A stretch of DNA of 10,093 nucleotides from Gallionellaceae bacterium UBA6222 (GTDB lineage: Bacteria; Pseudomonadota; Gammaproteobacteria; Burkholderiales; Gallionellaceae). Numbering within the stretch: position 1 is the stretch's first letter; each line of letters opens with the position of its first letter. A model generated the notes under the pieces. It saw only the letters and a program-made list of their open reading frames with translations. It did not search any database and had not been told where the DNA came from. The position numbers and the translations under genes are program-made. Shown here piece by piece: positions 7,083 to 10,093 of this stretch. The stretch lies in the NCBI GenBank assembly GCA_002421915.1, contig DISA01000088.1, positions 9,746 to 19,838 of the forward strand, read 5' to 3'.

Positions 7083-7286
7083 ATGAAATTGAAATCACCA
7101 GAAGGCATCACGGATGTGAGTGTTGCCGGCGTCAACTACCAGCCGGATTCTAACGGTGTATTCACCGTTGACGATGCGCACGCTGGGCACCTGTTTCAGT
7201 TTGGCTTCGTGTCCGCAGGTCAGGACGGAGCAATGGACGATTCAGAGCCGGACGCATCACCATCACCCCGCAGTAAGAAAAAATAA
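7083..7286 (+). CDS. Small conserved-type phage protein between capsid and adaptor, unknown function
   Basis: This 67-residue protein begins MKLKSPEGITDVSVAGVNYQ and has a beta-hairpin-like first half (VAGVNYQPDSNGVFTVDDAHA), then a Gly/Phe block (LFQFGFVSAG) and a polar Ser/Pro/Lys tail ending SKKK. It has no membrane segment or Cys. Similar short proteins that open with K-L-K-x-P-E-G and contain a beta-hairpin are common between capsid and connector genes in siphoviruses, but I know of no assigned role. ATG at 7083 is supported by GGGAGG at 7073-7078, four bases upstream; an in-frame ATG at 7053 lies in the terminator loop and is unlikely. Possible roles are a minor head or connector-fitting protein. 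Confidence 0.7.
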   Translation: MKLKSPEGITDVSVAGVNYQPDSNGVFTVDDAHAGHLFQFGFVSAGQDGAMDDSEPDASPSPRSKKK

Positions 7287-7297
7287 GCCGGGCGCAC

Positions 7298-7843
7298 ATG
7301 TCTGACCTCACAACGCTGGCAAGCCTGAAACAATACTTAGGCATTACTGATAGCAGTAGTGATACTGTGCTTGCGAAGCTGATTACTGCGGCATCGGTGG
7401 CGGTGGATTATGAGGTAGGCTATTCGATTGGTAGCTCAACATACACAGACGTGCTGGACGGCAATGGGGCCGATATCATCCACCCCCCCATGCGTCCAAT
7501 CACAAGCGTGGCATCTGTCGCGGTAGATGGCATGGATTACCAGATAGTGGAGTCGCGTGGCGTGGGGTTTTGCTTTGATTACCGCGCGGTTTGGCTGGTT
7601 GGCGGCGGTCGTTTTTCCTTAGGCCGCCGTAATGTCGAAATCACATACACCGCAGGCTACACCGATATCCCCGCCGATATCGAGCAGGCCGTGAATGAAA
7701 TGATTGGCCTACGCTATCGTGAACGTGACTGGATTGGCTTTGTGTCGAAATCGTTGGCTGGAGAAACTGTTACATTCAACACGTCGGCGCTGCCGAAGAG
7801 CACGCAAGCTGTGCTGCGCCAATATGTGCGTGTGACGCCATGA
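7298..7843 (+). CDS. Head-tail adaptor, HK97 gp6-like
   Basis: This 181-residue protein should form the ring that docks under the portal and begins the neck. The family pattern is clear: an N-terminal helical pair (LASLKQYLGI at 7-16, TVLAKLITAASVAVDYEVGY at 23-42), a beta region with IIHPPMRPITSVASVAVDG at 60-78, the EITYTAGYTDIPADIEQAV block at 114-132, and a final helix with YRERDWIGFVSKSLAGETV at 140-158. Length is somewhat longer than compact gp6 proteins, which is normal for this phage branch. The ATG at 7298 follows the small upstream gene by 11 bases with only a weak ribosome site (GGGCG), so coupling to upstream translation is likely. A run of seven C at 7483-7489 sits inside the HPP codons, but the frame matches the family on both sides. 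Confidence 0.85.
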   Translation: MSDLTTLASLKQYLGITDSSSDTVLAKLITAASVAVDYEVGYSIGSSTYTDVLDGNGADIIHPPMRPITSVASVAVDGMDYQIVESRGVGFCFDYRAVWLVGGGRFSLGRRNVEITYTAGYTDIPADIEQAVNEMIGLRYRERDWIGFVSKSLAGETVTFNTSALPKSTQAVLRQYVRVTP

Positions 7844-8331
7844 TAGACGGCAAAATCTTAGGTGATGATAAGGCGATAGCGGCGCTGCTAAGCATCCCCC
7901 GCGTAGCGGAATCTGAAATGCGTGCAACGGTCGGCAGGAATGCATTAAAATTGCAGCGCCTTGTGATGGCAGGGAAGCTATCTGGGCAGGTGCTGAAAGT
8001 CCGCACAGGCAACTTGCGGCGCAGCATTGATAGCGCAATCTTTGAGCAATCTGGCGCAGTCATTGGCAAGGTCAGCACAAACGTAAAATATGCCCGAGTG
8101 CATGAATACGGGTTTCACGGCACGGTGACGGTGAAGGGGCACATGCGCAAAGTGAAACAGGCATGGGGCAAGAGACTGGCGACGCCAGTTGTTGCCAATG
8201 TCAAAGCGCATTCTCGCAATGTCAACCTTCCAGAGCGGTCGTTTCTTCGCTCTGCCCTTGCCGATATGCGTGCTGCATTTATTGCTGATGTTTACGCAAC
8301 TGCGCAGAAATTCGCAGGTGGCGCGAAATGA
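7840..8331 (+). CDS. Neck/tail completion protein, HK97 gp10-like
   Basis: This 163-residue protein fits the HK97 gp10 tail-component family, which sits at the head-tail junction. Diagnostic pieces are VRTGNLRRSI at 54-63, a YARVHEYGFHG block at 84-94, and NLPERSFLRSALADM at 129-143. The N-terminal 50 residues are helical and the C-terminus is a final helix (FIADVYATAQKFA). Its ATG overlaps the adaptor stop as ATGA, a typical coupled start, and there is no strong Shine-Dalgarno, so expression probably depends on ribosomes leaving the adaptor gene. The family relationship is clear from motif order; the exact structural role is inferred from position. Confidence 0.82.
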   Translation: MIDGKILGDDKAIAALLSIPRVAESEMRATVGRNALKLQRLVMAGKLSGQVLKVRTGNLRRSIDSAIFEQSGAVIGKVSTNVKYARVHEYGFHGTVTVKGHMRKVKQAWGKRLATPVVANVKAHSRNVNLPERSFLRSALADMRAAFIADVYATAQKFAGGAK

Positions 8332-8753
8332 ACCGCGAACAAATTTATTCAGCACTGTTTGCACAGCTTGCTGCGATCCCTGAGCTTACTACTGTAAGCC
8401 GAAGGCTTAAGCACTGGACTGACACATCACAGGGCGAGCAGCCTGCACTATTTCAGGCGCAGGTGAATGAGTCAGCACAAACCACGACGGGGCAGCCGAC
8501 AAAGTGGGTGCTGCGCTGTGACCTGTATCTATACGTGCGTGCGCCGGGGAAGGTGGCACCGGCCACGCTCTTAAACCCGCTTGTTGATGCGGTATGCAAC
8601 AAAGTCAACGCTGTGCACCCGATTACCGGAAAGAATACGCTTGGGCTTTCAAACGTCGAGTATTGCAGGATCGAGGGATCGATTGAGACGGATGAGGGTA
8701 CGCTTGGCGAACAGGCCGTTGCCATCATCCCCGTTGCAATCCTCGCAACTTAA
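8328..8753 (+). CDS. Putative tail terminator protein
   Basis: This 141-residue protein begins with a helix (NREQIYSALFAQLAAIP) and continues as alternating strands with Gly/Pro turns, including SRRLKHWTDTSQGEQPALFQ, WVLRCDLYLYVRAP and SIETDEGTLGEQAVAIIPVA. That helix-then-sheet plan, the length, and the slot between the gp10-like gene and the tail tube gene fit tail terminator proteins (lambda gpU / HK97 gp9-like), which cap the finished tube and join it to the head. There is no invariant catalytic motif to check. The ATG overlaps the previous TGA (ATGA) and has GGTGG at 8317-8321 six bases upstream. Function is inferred mainly from position and fold pattern. Confidence 0.65.
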   Translation: MNREQIYSALFAQLAAIPELTTVSRRLKHWTDTSQGEQPALFQAQVNESAQTTTGQPTKWVLRCDLYLYVRAPGKVAPATLLNPLVDAVCNKVNAVHPITGKNTLGLSNVEYCRIEGSIETDEGTLGEQAVAIIPVAILAT

Positions 8754-8776
8754 CCACACCCCAGCACCACCCCAAC

Positions 8777-8805
8777 AGCCTCGCAAACGCGGGGCTTTTA
8801 CTTTT
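8777..8805 (+). terminator. Terminator-like hairpin ahead of the tail tube gene
   Basis: AGCCTCGC at 8777-8784 pairs with GCGGGGCT at 8789-8796 (eight pairs, one of them T-G), with loop AAAC. A T-rich run, TTTACTTTT, follows at 8797-8805. The run abuts GGAG at 8806-8809, the Shine-Dalgarno of the tail tube gene. It looks like a partial intrinsic terminator or message-stabilising hairpin dividing the neck genes from the tail genes. The 64 base gap has no promoter I can recognise. Confidence 0.7.
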
Positions 8806-8817
8806 GGAGAAACATAA

Positions 8818-9579
8818 ATGGCCCAGTATCTTTTTGGCTCCGGCGCGATGTTCGGCATCCCCACTGCCGACGCAAACGGCAACGCTATCACTAACCCAAC
8901 CCCGCAGCAGTTTGGGGTACTGCAAGATGTGTCCATCGATATTTCTTTCGAGACCAAAACCCTGCACGGGCAAGGGCAATTCCCTGTCGCCGTCGGTCGC
9001 GGCAAGGGCAAGATCAGCGGGAAGGCAAAGGCCGCGCAGGTGAATGGCACGCTGTATAACTCCCTGTTCTTCGGCCAGACGCTGACAAGCGGCATCATTG
9101 CCGCAGTGAATGATGCAGTGGGCGCGGTAATCCCGTCGACGCCGTTCACGATCACCCCGACAATCCCCGGCTCTGGCACATGGTCGCGCGATCTTGGCGT
9201 GCGTGATGCGAATGGCATCCCGATGACCCGGGTTGCATCGGCTCCGATTACTGGGCAATACAGCGTATCGGCTGGCGTCTATACCTTCGCGGCAGCTGAC
9301 ACCAGCAAGCTGGTATTTATCAACTACGAATACACAGCAACGAGTACCACTGCAAAAAATCTTACGGTGAAAAACTTACTGATGGGCTATGCCCCGACCT
9401 TTTCGCTTGCCCTATCATTGCCGTTTAATGGTAAGAGTTTCTATCTGCGCCTGCCGTGCGTGGTTTCGTCGAAACTATCGTTTGCGGCAAAGAATGATGA
9501 CTTTAGCGTCCCTGAAATTGACCTTGAAGCCTTCGCCGATACTAACGGCGATGTGGCCTACATCGGAACATCGGAGTAA
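8818..9579 (+). CDS. Major tail tube protein
   Basis: This 253-residue protein polymerises into the non-contractile tail tube. The core reads as tube-protein strands: FGVLQDVSIDISFETKTLHG at 32-51, then VAVGRGKGKISGKAKAAQVN at 57-76 and LYNSLFFGQ, and resumes at 182-252 with LTVKNLLMGYAPTFSLAL, FYLRLPCVV and PEIDLEAFADTNGDVAYI. Between about 105 and 178 is a separate beta module with TRVASAPITGQYSVSAGVYT at 137-156, followed by FAAADTSKLVFINYEYT. This module type recurs in virion proteins of other phages and probably projects from the tube surface. ATG at 8818 has GGAG at 8806-8809, eight bases away, after a hairpin. The chaperone gene follows within eight bases of the stop, as is usual for tail tube genes. 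Confidence 0.87.
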   Translation: MAQYLFGSGAMFGIPTADANGNAITNPTPQQFGVLQDVSIDISFETKTLHGQGQFPVAVGRGKGKISGKAKAAQVNGTLYNSLFFGQTLTSGIIAAVNDAVGAVIPSTPFTITPTIPGSGTWSRDLGVRDANGIPMTRVASAPITGQYSVSAGVYTFAAADTSKLVFINYEYTATSTTAKNLTVKNLLMGYAPTFSLALSLPFNGKSFYLRLPCVVSSKLSFAAKNDDFSVPEIDLEAFADTNGDVAYIGTSE

Positions 9580-9586
9580 TCGCAAG

Positions 9587-9925
9587 ATGACCCTACCAAA
9601 GATCAAGGGCATTGCCATCAACCTAAGCGGCGAGACGATGATTGTCCCGCCGCTTTCCCTTGGTGCGCTTGAGCAACTACAAGAACGCATCATGAAGTTT
9701 AGCGGTGATATCGGTGACCGCGATCAGGTGGCCACCGTCATTGATGCCGTGCATTCCGCGCTGCGACGCAACTACACCGAGGTCACCCGTGATGCCGTGG
9801 CTGACATGATTGGCCTTGAGAATATGAATGAGGTGTTTGAGGCGGTCATGGACGTGAGTGGGCTCAAGCGGCGTGCGCTTGAATCAGAGGCCGCCACGGT
9901 GGGGGAAGCGGTGCCGGGGAACTAA
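9587..9925 (+). CDS. Tail assembly chaperone, G-type
   Basis: This 112-residue protein is the zero-frame product of a chaperone pair that holds the tape measure while tube subunits assemble; it is normally not in the finished virion. It opens with a short strand region (KIKGIAINLSGETMIVPPLS), followed by helices: LGALEQLQERIMKFSGDI, RDQVATVIDAVHSALRRNY, and TRDAVADMIGLENMNEVFEA. The tail (ALESEAATVGEAVPGN) is low-complexity, as is typical just before a frameshift site. I chose ATG at 9587, seven bases after the tube stop, with GGAG at 9573-9576. The longer upstream open stretch overlaps the tube gene in another frame and is rejected. Position directly after the tube gene and a T-type domain in the -1 frame make the call firm. 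Confidence 0.85.
   Translation: MTLPKIKGIAINLSGETMIVPPLSLGALEQLQERIMKFSGDIGDRDQVATVIDAVHSALRRNYTEVTRDAVADMIGLENMNEVFEAVMDVSGLKRRALESEAATVGEAVPGN
9901..9922 (+). other. Predicted -1 ribosomal frameshift region
   Basis: The -1 frame has a stop at 9880-9882 and the zero frame stops at 9923-9925, so a shift must occur between them. Two G runs lie in that interval: GGGGG at 9901-9905 (codons GTG GGG GAA) and GGGG at 9916-9919 (codons CCG GGG AAC, directly before TAA). At either, the GGG-reading tRNA can re-pair perfectly after slipping back one base. Neither is a perfect X XXY YYZ heptamer, because the A-site pairing is imperfect. A bulged hairpin (GCCC/GGGC plus GTCG/CGAC, 9946-9969) lies downstream but is farther away than usual for a stimulator. 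Confidence 0.65.
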
Positions 9926-10093
9926 CCGACTTCGGCGAGCTGATAGCCCACGTCGCAGCCTCGACGGGCTGGACGTGGGACTATATCACCGAGAATGTCG
10001 ATATTCCCCGGCTTGATTCACTTAACCGCTACTGGGCAGATCACCCGCCGGTACACCTGATGATTGCAAGCTATCTAGGCATTAAGCCGAAAC
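9919..10093 (+). CDS. Tail assembly chaperone, T-type domain (made as GT fusion, partial at 3' end)
   Basis: In the -1 frame relative to the G-type gene, the sequence is open from 9883 to the window end. From 9919 it encodes a clear T-type domain: ELTDFGELIAHVAASTGWTW, then DYITENVDIPRLDSLNRYWA, then DHPPVHLMIASYLGIKPK. The GW..DYI, DHPPVHL and A.YLGIK pieces are typical of the C-terminal half of phage GT chaperones. No ATG, GTG or TTG occurs in this frame before the ATG at 10060, which lies inside the conserved block, so the domain cannot be started independently. It should be made as a fusion to the first roughly 105-111 residues of the G protein. The stop codon lies beyond the window; the tape measure gene would be expected to follow. 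Confidence 0.8.

Noticed and set aside
7483..7489. Run of seven C in the adaptor gene as a phase-variable or slippage site
   Set aside because: The reading frame matches the adaptor family on both sides and no alternative product is apparent; it is at most a spot to check for sequencing indels.
8649..9218. Long antisense open frame (189 codons) opposite the tail terminator and tube genes
   Set aside because: It runs across two real genes and their intergenic hairpin, has no ribosome site or recognisable motif, and looks like a coding shadow.
9389..9586. Open frame extending the G-type chaperone upstream into the tube gene
   Set aside because: The extension is basic and lacks chaperone features, and it overlaps the conserved end of the tube protein in another frame.
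1..10093. Defence, toxin-antitoxin, retron, CRISPR, tRNA or attachment-site content
   Set aside because: All space is filled by phage structural genes with gaps under 70 bases; no repeats, RNA gene signatures or cargo genes were seen.

Overview
The window is the structural heart of a tailed (siphovirus-like) phage genome or prophage. All genes are on the + strand, tightly packed, with moderately GC-rich codon use that fits a proteobacterial host. A betaproteobacterial host is my best guess, because the capsid and tail tube proteins resemble from memory those of Burkholderia/Bordetella-type prophages; no search was run. There is no tRNA, insertion sequence, integrase, CRISPR array or defence cassette. 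The module is recognisable throughout, with several finer points of interest.

Layout. (1) Bases 1-162 hold the 3' end of a probable lysis (spanin) locus read in two frames: a helical Ala/Asp/Arg-rich frame ending at 162 and, nested in the +1 frame, a Pro-rich frame ending at 106. (2) 155-1867 is the DNA packaging motor: terminase small subunit (GTG start), then large subunit (GTG start) with intact ATPase and nuclease motifs. (3) 1869-4270 is the portal and a Mu F-type minor head protein (TTG start, overlapping the portal stop by 3 bases). (4) 4285-5502 is one polypeptide with an N-terminal prohead protease and a C-terminal acidic, coiled-coil scaffold-like region. (5) 5568-7028 is the major capsid protein, with a beta-rich Ig-like domain inserted in the HK97-type fold, followed by a strong intrinsic terminator. 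(6) 7083-8753 is the connector region: a 67-residue unknown, an HK97 gp6-like adaptor, an HK97 gp10-like protein and a putative tail terminator, the last three coupled by overlaps or short gaps. (7) 8818-9579 is the tail tube protein. (8) 9587-10093 is the tail assembly chaperone pair: a G-type protein ending at 9925, and a T-type domain in the -1 frame that has no start codon of its own and runs off the window, so it should be made by programmed -1 frameshifting.

How the parts work together. The terminase cuts and pumps DNA through the portal. The portal, Mu F protein, protease-scaffold and capsid build and mature the procapsid. The adaptor, gp10-like and terminator proteins close the head and join the tail, whose tube is built around a tape measure (outside the window) with help from G and GT. 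The sequence suggests dosage control: the terminase and Mu F genes use GTG or TTG starts or overlapping starts, while the capsid and tube genes each follow a hairpin, a T-rich run and a strong Shine-Dalgarno sequence.
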